Part shown: positions 17,109 to 25,434 of the stretch, in pieces
How positions within the stretch are numbered: the first letter of the stretch is position 1
How the letters are laid out: each line of letters begins with the position of its first letter
Assembly (NCBI RefSeq): GCF_036924715.1
Contig: NZ_JAZHSB010000001.1
Coordinates: 5,075,001-5,139,000 of the forward strand
DNA: 64,000 nucleotides
From: Bradyrhizobium sp. AZCC 1721
GTDB lineage: Bacteria; Pseudomonadota; Alphaproteobacteria; Rhizobiales; Xanthobacteraceae
Reading direction: 5' to 3'
The notes under the pieces: model-generated
The model's database searches: none
Told to the model about the DNA's origin: nothing
Seen by the model: only the letters and a program-made list of their open reading frames with translations
Program-made: the position numbers and the translations under genes

Positions 17109-18293
17109 TCACGCGGAGGCCCCTGTCACTGGAGATGATTGTTCCGTGAGCCGGGCAGCGTAGCCTAGGAACAGGAACAGCAGGCCGGACGATACCAAAC
17201 TGCCGTAGGCAAGGTCGTTCACCAGCACAAAAACCAACGCGCTGAAAACAAAGGCGCCTTCACGGTCCATTCTCGCTACCGTCCAGATCCGGCGTAGCGC
17301 AAACACAATCATCAGCACAAGCGCCGCTCCACCGAGCCAACCGAACTCGACCGCAGCCTGCAGGACAACATTATGCGGGAACATCTTCAGGCATGACGTG
17401 CGCTCGAACGAAGAGAGGCCGTGTCCGAACAAACCAGCATCCGGCATCCTTGAAACCGCGGAGCGCAGCAATGTCTTTCGCATCTCGACCGTGTTATAGG
17501 ACTCAGCACATTCTTCCGCTTCAGATCGCGTGTGACCGTTGAACGGATCAATCGCGGCGCGAAGGGATCCCATCGAGGTTTGATGCCGTGCGGCAAACCC
17601 GATCGTGCCCGCCAAGACAAAGAAACCAACGATGACTGAGACGGCCACCCGCTGCCTCGACCGAGCCACCAGTAACGACGCCAGCAACGCAATCAACAGC
17701 GCGACGAATACAAATCGAACCTGCGCCGCAGCGAATATCACGATCGGACCGCAGGCAATGACACATGCGAAAATCGCCCGGTGGATTGTCAGTTTTTCCG
17801 ACGTGGCAATCACGATCAGCAGGAAACCGAGTGACATCAGAAAGACCGTCGGGGCATGCCCGAAACCGAGTACGACAGGACGCCCGCGCAAGTCTACCGC
17901 CGCCCCATAGAGAGACCCCGCGACCACAATCGCCCCAAGCAGAACAATCGAAATCGTTATGGCTGAAAAGGCCCCGAACGGCTTACCTAAGGGCACGGCA
18001 CGGCAGGCCGGATAGGCGGCAAGTGAAAGCGCAAACAACGCAGCATCCCGCGCCGGCGGCAGACCGTTGAGCGCCACAGAGACCGCAACAGTCGCAACAA
18101 AGGCCGCAAACAGAACGTCGATCTCGCGGAGCACAATTCCCCGGTAATGACCGAACAGCCCGATCACCACCGTCGAGCCAACCAGCACGGCCGCCGTCAA
18201 AACCGGGTTGCTGGTCGAGCCCAGCGCCCCATTGATCAGGGCGAGGATCGGGCCGCTCGAAATCAGAATCGCAAACGGAATTCGCCACGTCAT
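17109..18293 (-). CDS. O-antigen ligase/polymerase-like membrane protein
   Basis: About 394 residues from ATG 18293; the open frame extends to a TTG at 18371 but lacks a plausible start. Roughly ten to twelve hydrophobic segments are present (for example FAILISSGPILALI, TISIVLLGAIVVAGSL, IFACVIACGPIVIFAAA). The periplasmic loop contains GLFGHGLSSFERTSC and PHNVVLQAAVEFGWLGG, the H-N-x-E pattern typical of WaaL/Wzy (O-antigen ligase PF04932-type) proteins. It probably joins or polymerises glycan from a lipid carrier in the periplasm. Ligase and polymerase cannot be told apart from sequence alone. Confidence 0.8.
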   Translation of the reverse strand: MTWRIPFAILISSGPILALINGALGSTSNPVLTAAVLVGSTVVIGLFGHYRGIVLREIDVLFAAFVATVAVSVALNGLPPARDAALFALSLAAYPACRAVPLGKPFGAFSAITISIVLLGAIVVAGSLYGAAVDLRGRPVVLGFGHAPTVFLMSLGFLLIVIATSEKLTIHRAIFACVIACGPIVIFAAAQVRFVFVALLIALLASLLVARSRQRVAVSVIVGFFVLAGTIGFAARHQTSMGSLRAAIDPFNGHTRSEAEECAESYNTVEMRKTLLRSAVSRMPDAGLFGHGLSSFERTSCLKMFPHNVVLQAAVEFGWLGGAALVLMIVFALRRIWTVARMDREGAFVFSALVFVLVNDLAYGSLVSSGLLFLFLGYAARLTEQSSPVTGASA

Positions 18294-18675
18294 GCCACAG
18301 CCCCGGTTACCCCATCCCGACCCGTCGGCAGTTTTGACAGTCGCCTCATGAGTAATATTGCAGCGCCGCAAAGCAATAAAGGAAAGTGACCAGGCTATCC
18401 AGATTTGATTTTGTTCCTCGATCAGGCGCTTTTCGACAAACTGTCACTCGATCTCAGTCAGGTTGGTTTGTAATAGGTTGCGGTAGCGCTGAATGGCGGG
18501 GAACATGAAACACAACAGGGAGGCGCTGGCCGCACATGCTCACCGACTGTGGCGATGATAACAATGGGCGCGAGACTTCGGTCCCACGCCTGATTGTTGG
18601 CCGACGCTTGGCCTAGTCCGACCCCATTCTCGACACCGTCCTGGGCAAAGCTTGTGCCGAGTGACGGAGGGGACG
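18294..18675. other. Intergenic region without a recognised gene
   Basis: About 380 bp between the ligase-like gene (leftward) and a small plus-strand gene. It contains GCGGTAGC on the plus strand at 18480-18487, identical to the ops core, but with no NusG-type gene or leader context. No convincing gene was identified. Confidence 0.35.
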
Positions 18676-18921
18676 ATGTGTAACAACGCGGAAGAATATC
18701 GCCGGTGGGAGCGCGTTTGTCTGGAGCAGGCCGAGCTTTGCCAACAACCGGAGGCTCGGGCGGCCTACCGGAGCTTGGCCGGCAACTACCGCCTCGCGGC
18801 CGCTAAGATCGAGGCCCAAATCGCCAGCCCCATAAGTTTGTGGTCCAAAATTTGGAGAACACCCTATTTCTCAAGATTGGTAGGCCGAAAGGACTACGTG
18901 TCCCGCACTCTACCTATGTAG
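18676..18921 (+). CDS. Small conserved hypothetical protein
   Basis: 81 residues from ATG 18676, chosen because GGAGGGG sits just upstream at good spacing. The first 50 residues are helical and charged (NNAEEYRRWERVCLEQAELC, then ARAAYRSLAGNYRLAAAKIE), a pattern I associate with small cytoplasmic Bradyrhizobium proteins of unknown function. The C-terminal 30 residues (from SPISLWSKIW) look unlike the rest and could be a replaced or frame-altered tail. It converges with the glycosyltransferase gene to its right. Confidence 0.6.
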   Translation: MCNNAEEYRRWERVCLEQAELCQQPEARAAYRSLAGNYRLAAAKIEAQIASPISLWSKIWRTPYFSRLVGRKDYVSRTLPM

Positions 18922-18956
18922 GGCTGCGCATCGACTTGACCGCTCGCTGCGAAGCG

Positions 18957-20129
18957 TCACCGCAGAGAGGCCTGCATCGCACGCTGAACCGTATTGCCAA
19001 AATCCGCCGCAAAGGCCGCCACGCGATCGTCCTGATACGGAACCAGGTTTCGAATTATTGAAACTTCTGAATCCTGCGATACCCGCATCAGGTGATCGGC
19101 GAGGGTCGCGGGATCATCCGTCCCGAAATAGCTCGCCGTGTCGTTGGTCTGTTCGCGGTGGACGTCAAGATCAGACAGTATCATCGGCACGCCAAACGAC
19201 TTCGCTTCCTCGACGGTTGTGCTCCATCCCTCCGATCGCGACGGATTGATCAGCCCGGTGCACGCCCGCAGCAACGCGTAAACGTGCGAAAGCGGAATCA
19301 TTCCCAGATGACGGAAGCGTTTTTCGAGCCCCCGACTTCGGACCCCCGCCATGACTTCATCGAAATAGCCTCGCTCGCGCCGATCTTCGGTGCTGCCCGA
19401 GGCGCACACGACCGCATCGAACCCTCGCTCCGCCAGGATGGCCAGCGCATCGACGACCACCTGGTGATTCTTGTGCGTGTAGAACTGATTTGGCAGGTAG
19501 AAATATCTTTCAGGCAACTGATACTGCGCAACGATCTCAGCCGGATTTGCGCTCAGGAACGCCGGCGACGGCCCGGTCGCGAAACGAACCACACAGACCT
19601 CGTTCTTCGCTCCGGGATAGAACTTCCGGAAGTCGCGATGCGAGCTTTCGCTGCTCAGCATGACGGTGCGCCCCGATGCAATCTGCATTCGGAAGCCGGC
19701 TTCGCGACGCCACCGCGCCGCCGCCGGAAAAAGCTGCGGCAATCGTCGATGCTGAAAATCGGGAAACCAGGCAATTGCGGGATAAGGCAGTCGCCAACCA
19801 AAGAAGCGGGCAGCTTCGAAGACGGCATCGATGCGATGCGTCCGGAATTCGGCCACCGCCTCCCGGTCCAATCCCCATGCCAGCGCGGCAGCCAAACCGG
19901 CACGGCCGTCGAACTCCGCCGATCGCACCACCTCCACACCAGGTATCGCGGCAAGCGGCGCAAGATCGGCGTCATCGCCACCGGCCCCGGCAAACAGGAT
20001 GGGCGCAAACTCGCCGCCGCGGAACTTGCTCAGCGCCTGAAATAGATTGCTTTGATAGTTGTAACCGCCGGCCCAGAGCCTGCGGGGAATATGCGTAAAG
20101 GCGAGACGCAGCGGCGACCCCTCGTTCAC
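18957..20129 (-). CDS. Glycosyltransferase family 4 (group 1)
   Basis: 390 residues from GTG 20129, which overlaps the upstream epimerase stop as GTGA; a GTG at 20150 is also open. The GT-B C-terminal half is clear: YFYLPNQFYTHKNHQVVVDA near residue 215, FRHLGMIPLSHVYALLRACT, and the EX7E motif in NPSRSEGWSTTVEEAKSFGV. The N-terminal half has FTHIPRRLWAGGYNYQSNL. It is likely an inverting/retaining transferase of the mannosyl- or rhamnosyl-transferase type working at the inner membrane; sugar unknown. It is the last gene of a run with the epimerase and methyltransferase. Confidence 0.85.
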   Translation of the reverse strand: MNEGSPLRLAFTHIPRRLWAGGYNYQSNLFQALSKFRGGEFAPILFAGAGGDDADLAPLAAIPGVEVVRSAEFDGRAGLAAALAWGLDREAVAEFRTHRIDAVFEAARFFGWRLPYPAIAWFPDFQHRRLPQLFPAAARWRREAGFRMQIASGRTVMLSSESSHRDFRKFYPGAKNEVCVVRFATGPSPAFLSANPAEIVAQYQLPERYFYLPNQFYTHKNHQVVVDALAILAERGFDAVVCASGSTEDRRERGYFDEVMAGVRSRGLEKRFRHLGMIPLSHVYALLRACTGLINPSRSEGWSTTVEEAKSFGVPMILSDLDVHREQTNDTASYFGTDDPATLADHLMRVSQDSEVSIIRNLVPYQDDRVAAFAADFGNTVQRAMQASLR

Positions 20130-21055
20130 CGGCTCTGACCCTTGAACCACGAGACATAGTCCGCAAAGCCCTGTTCAGCCGGGATCGTCCAGTCGAAGGA
20201 CAGGGCGCGGAGCGTTGCGTCGTCCGCCAGCAGACTTGACGGATCGCCGGCGCGTACAATGCCCGAAAACTGTACCGATACGCTTCCGCCCCAGCATTCT
20301 GCAAGCATGGCGGCAACCCGTGCCACGGTCGTTCCAAGCCCAGAGCCAGCGTTGATCACTTGAAAGGTCTCCGCCTGCGGCGTTCCGCCGATCACGGCCA
20401 ATAGCCGCGCGACGTCGCGAACATCGGTCCAGTCCCGTACCTCCGCACCTGTTCCTCCCAACACCAGGTTCCGTTCACCAGCTTGCAGGCGGGAGCAGAT
20501 GTCCCATGGCAATTGCTTGCGCAAGTTTGGTCCGTAGACCGAGAACAGCCGCGCCACCGTGCTGCGTATGCCAAAGCTGACGGCATAACTTCGGCACAGT
20601 TGCTCCATCATCAGCTTGTGCTGCCCATAGGGCGACATCGGAAGCGTTGCGGCATCCGCCGCAATTGCACCCCCATGACCGTCTCCATAGACTGCCGCGC
20701 TCGACGCGACGATCAAGCGACAATCCCTGGCGGCCCCGCGCAGCCACTCCAGCAGCCTGGCCGTACTCGTAACGGTGCGCGAAAAATCCTCAAACGGCTG
20801 CGCGATCGACAGCCCGACCGACGACCCGCCGGCCAGATGGAAAATCGTCGACGGCAGTCCGGCGCGCTCCGCAAGCGCATTGAGATTGGCCGCATCGATT
20901 TCGCCGTTCAGCCAATGCTCCAAGCCGATGCGACGCCGTTCGGCTTCGCCGATCGCGCCGTGACCGATGCCGTGAACGCGATAGCCCCGATCGGCCAGCG
21001 CTCGAACGAGATGCCGGCCGATGAAGCCATTGGCGCCGGTAACCCACACGTTCAT
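20126..21055 (-). CDS. NAD-dependent sugar epimerase/dehydratase
   Basis: 309 residues, extended SDR. The start VWVTGANGFIGRHLVRAL binds NAD, VASSAAVYG supplies the catalytic Ser, and SPYGQHKLMMEQ the YxxxK pair. ARLFSVYGPNLRKQLPWDI is a substrate-binding segment of GalE/RmlB-like proteins. It acts on an NDP-hexose; whether epimerase, dehydratase or reductase is not clear. It overlaps the upstream methyltransferase stop by 4 bp, part of a tightly coupled three-gene set. Confidence 0.85.
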   Translation of the reverse strand: MNVWVTGANGFIGRHLVRALADRGYRVHGIGHGAIGEAERRRIGLEHWLNGEIDAANLNALAERAGLPSTIFHLAGGSSVGLSIAQPFEDFSRTVTSTARLLEWLRGAARDCRLIVASSAAVYGDGHGGAIAADAATLPMSPYGQHKLMMEQLCRSYAVSFGIRSTVARLFSVYGPNLRKQLPWDICSRLQAGERNLVLGGTGAEVRDWTDVRDVARLLAVIGGTPQAETFQVINAGSGLGTTVARVAAMLAECWGGSVSVQFSGIVRAGDPSSLLADDATLRALSFDWTIPAEQGFADYVSWFKGQSR

Positions 21056-21906
21056 GTTTTTGCCTTGTGACAGACGAACGAATAAAGCCGGCCGGGCCGG
21101 CGATCAAAGCGCTCTGCCATCGAAAGCAGCGACGTGAAGACACTCCTGGAAGCGAGCGCGGCGCGCCAAACGGGCCTGACCGGAATCTTGTCCGTCAATC
21201 TTTCCACGACGGCCGCCCGCAGCGTCTCGATTGTATGGGGAAACAGATTGATCGGGCTCTTGAGCGGCGAGAGCACCTCGATCGCAGCAAATCCCGCATT
21301 CCTCAACGCGCCGGTATATCGATCGAGAAGATGCGCGTGCTCGCCGCCATAGAGGTGATGCAGGGGATGTTGATCGAGGAATGCCCCGAGATCGGATTCC
21401 CTGCTGATCACGTGTTCGCGCGCGGCAATGAGCATTCCTCCGGGGCGAAGCACGCGGAACATTTCCCGGCAGGCGCTGTCGAGATCGCGCATATGGTGCA
21501 GCACGGCCCGCGCGAACACGACATCGAACACGCCGTCAGCGAACGGGAGACGCTCGGAAAACTCCTCGACCACCTCGATCGGCAAGCCAGCCTCCGCCGC
21601 AAGCCCGCGGATCGCCGCCGTCCCGACCACGCCGCTGGGGTCAGGCTCGAGCGCAGTGACCGCAAATCCGCTTCGCGCCAGCGCGTAGCTCGCAATTCCG
21701 CGCCCGGCGCCGACGTCGAGCGCCTTGCCGGTTCGATTCTCCAAAAACTTAGAAACCGCCTGCCATTCGGCACAGGCAAAGTAACGCTCGGCCGCATCGA
21801 TCAGAGGGTCGTCATAGAACGCGTCGAGCACAAGCTGACGCTGGTCCGGCTGATTGCGCAGCCAAACCACGGCATCTTCCCATGTCGTGAATGGCTGCTC
21901 CACCAT
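21052..21906 (-). CDS. Class I SAM-dependent methyltransferase
   Basis: 284 residues. Methyltransf_11 motifs are plain: ALDVGAGRGIASYALARSGF near residue 63, the acidic TALEPDPSG, DVVFARAVLHHMRDL and LRPGGMLIAAREHVI. About 65 residues precede the SAM fold, with a WEDAVVWLRNQP helix. The C-terminal 80 residues have no assigned domain. It may methylate a sugar or a polysaccharide terminus. It sits 24 bp after the glycosyltransferase gene to its right. Confidence 0.8.
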   Translation of the reverse strand: MVEQPFTTWEDAVVWLRNQPDQRQLVLDAFYDDPLIDAAERYFACAEWQAVSKFLENRTGKALDVGAGRGIASYALARSGFAVTALEPDPSGVVGTAAIRGLAAEAGLPIEVVEEFSERLPFADGVFDVVFARAVLHHMRDLDSACREMFRVLRPGGMLIAAREHVISRESDLGAFLDQHPLHHLYGGEHAHLLDRYTGALRNAGFAAIEVLSPLKSPINLFPHTIETLRAAVVERLTDKIPVRPVWRAALASRSVFTSLLSMAERFDRRPGRLYSFVCHKAKT

Positions 21907-21930
21907 AAGTTAGCTAACCCAGCGCGCCAT

Positions 21931-22998
21931 TCAGATCAGATCCTGAAATTTCGCCCATTGCAGTTGTTTGCTATAGCGCTCCTTTACCATAGCGCAACCC
22001 GCCTGAGCGATGGATCTGGCCAGGGCTTCATCTCTCATAAGCTTGTCGATCAATTCCGGTATTTGTTCGGGCGAGGAATATTGCAACATGGTTTCGCCAT
22101 TAACGAAGCCTTCCGGATAGCGCCCCGCGTCGGTCAGAAGGACCGCTCCGCCCCCTGTCGCTTCAAAGCATCTCATATTGCCGCGATCCTCTCCCGCCAT
22201 GTCCACGGCGCCGTTGAAAACGATCCGGCTCTTGGCGATCGCGGCATAGGCATCGCGGCCATACAACGGATCGGCGCGAATCTTCCGAATTTCGTCCGGA
22301 TGACGATATGAGCGCAGCGCCGGCAGAGGGGGAAGAAAATTTGCCAATCGGGTAAGGCGCGAATCTTCGAGATAAAAGCGTGCCCGAACACCGGGCGTTG
22401 CAGCCGCCGCCCGAAGAGCCCGCCTGCGCTTGACGTGATGGCGCGAGAATCCGCCGATGAAGATGAGATCGAGTTCATCACTTCGAGCTGCGGCATAGGC
22501 ATCCATCACCGGATCGTGCGCCGGGAAAAAATACGCGACTCGACAGCCCTTTTGCCGCCAACTCTCGAGAATTGAAGGAAAGTTGCATACGATCAGGTCG
22601 TATTTCGACAGGTCTGCGTTTCCGGATGGCGCAGCGCGCCAGCCAACCGATTTCTTCACACAGCCCGGCAATTTCGCGACAAACTCGCTGCCGTAACGGA
22701 TCGGGTCAAGATTGTAGAACACTTCGGTGCGATGTTGCTCGATCTGCGCGAGCAGAATTTGCTCCAGATTTTCTGTCTGCAGACCGTTCTCTTTCGCCCA
22801 GAGCAGTTGCAGGTCCTTGTCGTCTCCGTTGGTATAAAATGCGTCCGGGCAGTTAGTCAGTACGGGCAGAAGGATATGGGATGCCGTAAATCTGGTATCC
22901 AGAAACTGCGCTCGTCCGGCGGCGAAACTTTGATACGGCAAGCGGCGACGATGGGCCTGGAATCCGCGAGACAAGCCGTTGTTCTGGAAGACACGCAT
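21931..22998 (-). CDS. CgeB-like glycosyltransferase (group 1, C-terminal domain type)
   Basis: 355 residues from ATG 22998. The longer open frame reaching 23178 overlaps the acyltransferase gene and its extra 60 residues look non-coding. The C-terminal part is recognisable: IAKSRIVFNGAVDMAGEDRG, CFEATGGGAVLLTDAG, then MLQYSSPEQIPELIDKLM, as in spore-maturation CgeB/Glyco_trans_1_2 proteins. The N-terminal part contains VFYNLDPIRYGSEFV and AYFFPAHDPVMDAY. It likely forms a glycosidic bond with an NDP-sugar donor. It starts 5 bp after the acyltransferase stop. Confidence 0.78.
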   Translation of the reverse strand: MRVFQNNGLSRGFQAHRRRLPYQSFAAGRAQFLDTRFTASHILLPVLTNCPDAFYTNGDDKDLQLLWAKENGLQTENLEQILLAQIEQHRTEVFYNLDPIRYGSEFVAKLPGCVKKSVGWRAAPSGNADLSKYDLIVCNFPSILESWRQKGCRVAYFFPAHDPVMDAYAAARSDELDLIFIGGFSRHHVKRRRALRAAAATPGVRARFYLEDSRLTRLANFLPPLPALRSYRHPDEIRKIRADPLYGRDAYAAIAKSRIVFNGAVDMAGEDRGNMRCFEATGGGAVLLTDAGRYPEGFVNGETMLQYSSPEQIPELIDKLMRDEALARSIAQAGCAMVKERYSKQLQWAKFQDLI

Positions 22999-23003
22999 GA
23001 CAC

Positions 23004-23594
23004 TCAACCCTCGGCACTTGCATCTGGCGGGGAGCTTAATGTCCGGATCACTCTGGCCGGATTCCCGGCAGCCAACGTGTACGGCGGAACATCCCGGGTG
23101 ACGACCGAACAGGCTCCGATTGCGGCACCCTCTCCAATCGTGACTCCCTTCAGCACACTCACGTTGAATCCGATCCAAGCCCTATTGCTCACCACCACTG
23201 GCGCGTGCGCGATCTTCTCCCAATCTTTCCGGCCGGCACTCCATTCGCGAACGTCGTTCCGGCGGTCTATCCAATCGATGCTGTGGGAATCGTGGTCCAC
23301 AATCGTAATCCCCCATGACATGATGACGTCGTCGCCGATGGAGAGGCTTCGATAGCAGACCAGGTGGCTTCGTCCGATAAATGTGCGGCTTCCGATCTGA
23401 ATTTTGCCTCCCGTTTCCTCGAAACTGATATCAGCGTGGACGATCGAATCTTCTCCTACCGACAACGCGTTGCCTGCCGCGCGCCTGATGCGGCGCCACG
23501 CGATCGTCGACCCACGTCCGATACTTACGGCCCCGGAAAGCCGGCTCTTCCAGCCAAGGATGGCGTCGATCAGGCCTATCAGGATGCGCCGCAT
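23004..23594 (-). CDS. Left-handed beta-helix (hexapeptide) O-acyltransferase
   Basis: 196 residues. Repeated hexapeptide turns are evident (KIQIGSRTFIG, SLSIGDDVIMSWGITIVDHD, VSNRAWIGFNVSVLKGVTIG, GAAIGACSVVTRDVPPYTLA), ending with the usual GNPARVIR of WcaF/NodL-type acetyltransferases. HDSH near residue 100 would supply the catalytic His. It probably O-acetylates a sugar using acetyl-CoA in the cytoplasm. It sits 1 bp after the asparagine-synthase-like gene. Confidence 0.87.
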   Translation of the reverse strand: MRRILIGLIDAILGWKSRLSGAVSIGRGSTIAWRRIRRAAGNALSVGEDSIVHADISFEETGGKIQIGSRTFIGRSHLVCYRSLSIGDDVIMSWGITIVDHDSHSIDWIDRRNDVREWSAGRKDWEKIAHAPVVVSNRAWIGFNVSVLKGVTIGEGAAIGACSVVTRDVPPYTLAAGNPARVIRTLSSPPDASAEG

Positions 23595-23595
23595 G

Positions 23596-25431
23596 CTAAG
23601 ACCTCGCCAGCATCCATTTCATGTTCAGATACGGCCAGATGCGGCCGGCCGACTCCCAATCCCACTGTTTCGAGAAGGTCAAATGGCCAACGGTCCGGCG
23701 CAAGCGTTCCTCGTCCACCAACTCGGCAAACGCCGGCACCTTCTGGTCGAGCAAACCCGCGGTCCAGCCGGCCAGAGGTCCGTTCAACCATTCGGGCATC
23801 GGCGAATTGAATCCGACCTTCCGGCGCCCCATCCGGATGGACTCCGGCATCAGGTTAGCCATCGCCTTTCGTGCAACGACCTTGGTATAGCCATTCGATG
23901 ACTTGCTGGATTCCGGCAACGCCATCGCATAGGTGACCAGACGCCAGTCCATGAACGGCATGCGGACCTCAATGCCGTGAGCCATTGACAGGCGGTCGAA
24001 GTTTCGCAGGATGGTCGGCAGCACGGTGCTGTGAAACATCCGGTAGAGCCGTCGGTTCAATGCCCCCCAGTCGCCCGGCAGCACGTCGTCTTCTCCGACC
24101 AGCGGGAGCTCCACCGGCACGTCGCGCAGACCGTCACGCAGGAAATAGTTTCCCTGGCGTCGGATCATCAGCGCGCGCAGCAGATCGACACCTCGCCTCG
24201 CCAGCGCCGAACTTGAGCCAAGTGCGGCAGCCGCGTTTCGCATCCAGAACGCTCCCGATTGCCCCTCCTGAAGATAGGCCCCCATCAACTCGTCCGCGCC
24301 ATGGCCGTCCAGCGACACTGTCACGTTGTGACGCTTGAGTTCTCGATAGATCAACCAGGCCGCGCTTGGAAGTCCGATATAGACGTCATCATTGTCGTCG
24401 AGGATCTGGTCGAGTTCGGTTAGTGCGTCGGCCCGCCCAATCTCCAGGAATGTCGGCACGACCTCCGCCCACGCCGCCGCCTCCTCCGCCATCGGCCGCT
24501 CGTCATTTGAGGCGCCGGGAAAGGTCGCCACAAAAGCGTGGCGCCACGAGGTGCTGTCCCGCGGACCCATGCCGGCCTTTTCGTGCGCGGCCATGGTGCT
24601 GATCACAGCCGACGAATCGAACCCTCCCGACAGACAGGTCCCGATCGGCACGTCGCTGCGCATCCGAAGCGCGACCGCGTCCTGGAACAGTTCGCGAAAG
24701 CGCTCCACCCGTTCGGCTTCAGTGTTCGGGACCACCGGCAGGTGATCCACCGTCCGCCACCAACGCCGGACCTCCAGTTTGCCCTGGCGCAGCGACATGC
24801 AATGTCCGGCCTGAAGGCGGCGCACCTCCCGGCAAAGGGTCCGTTCGCTTCCTTCGACTCCGAAAGCATCAAGCATAAGTCGCCGCGCCACGTCGATATC
24901 CAGCGACACGTTGATCAGGCCGCTTCGCACCAATGCGCGCTGCTCGGATGCAAAGACAAAGCGTTCCGATGTCAGCGCATACAACAGCGGCTTGATGCCG
25001 AAGCGGTCGCGCGCCAGAAACAGTTCTTCGGCTTTGGTGTCGAAGATCGCCAGCGCCCACATTCCGTTGAAGCGCGTCAGCATGCCTTCCCGCCACGCTT
25101 GCCATGCGGCCAGAATGACCTCGGTATCGGACTGGCTGCGGAAGATTGCCCCCTGCGCCTCAAGCTCGCGCCGCAGTTCGAGGAAGTTGTAGATCTCGCC
25201 GTTGAACACGATCACATGGCGGCCGTCGCCGGAGACCATCGGCTGAAAGCCTCCCTCGCTGGGATCGATGATGGCGAGCCTGCGGTGGCCGAACGCCAAG
25301 TTGCGGTTCGCGCTGAACCAGCTTCCCTCGCCAAAGGGTCCGCGATGCGCGAGGAGATTCGTCAGTCGCGAGATTTCCGACGGTTCGACCGCGTTGCCGC
25401 GAAGGTCTATGATGCCCGCAATTCCGCACAT
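23596..25431 (-). CDS. asnB: Glutamine-hydrolysing asparagine synthase-like amidotransferase
   Basis: 611 residues. The N-terminal nucleophile Cys2 begins MCGIAGIIDLRG, with LLAHRGPFGEGSW and FNGEIYNFLELR of the class II glutaminase domain (to about residue 190). The synthetase domain carries the ATP PP-loop LSGGFDSS (267-274) and SLDGHGADELMGAYL. Enzymes of this type in O-antigen loci (WbpS/WbmI-like) are thought to amidate uronic acid carboxyls; general asparagine synthesis is also possible. The position between an acetyltransferase and a flippase favours sugar modification (inference). Confidence 0.88.
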   Translation of the reverse strand: MCGIAGIIDLRGNAVEPSEISRLTNLLAHRGPFGEGSWFSANRNLAFGHRRLAIIDPSEGGFQPMVSGDGRHVIVFNGEIYNFLELRRELEAQGAIFRSQSDTEVILAAWQAWREGMLTRFNGMWALAIFDTKAEELFLARDRFGIKPLLYALTSERFVFASEQRALVRSGLINVSLDIDVARRLMLDAFGVEGSERTLCREVRRLQAGHCMSLRQGKLEVRRWWRTVDHLPVVPNTEAERVERFRELFQDAVALRMRSDVPIGTCLSGGFDSSAVISTMAAHEKAGMGPRDSTSWRHAFVATFPGASNDERPMAEEAAAWAEVVPTFLEIGRADALTELDQILDDNDDVYIGLPSAAWLIYRELKRHNVTVSLDGHGADELMGAYLQEGQSGAFWMRNAAAALGSSSALARRGVDLLRALMIRRQGNYFLRDGLRDVPVELPLVGEDDVLPGDWGALNRRLYRMFHSTVLPTILRNFDRLSMAHGIEVRMPFMDWRLVTYAMALPESSKSSNGYTKVVARKAMANLMPESIRMGRRKVGFNSPMPEWLNGPLAGWTAGLLDQKVPAFAELVDEERLRRTVGHLTFSKQWDWESAGRIWPYLNMKWMLARS

Positions 25432-25434
25432 TCG

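Noticed and set aside
18479..18490. Second ops-like match (TGCGGTAGCGCT) on the plus strand
   Set aside because: The 8-base core is expected about twice by chance in the window, and there is no NusG-type gene or long plus-strand operon here.
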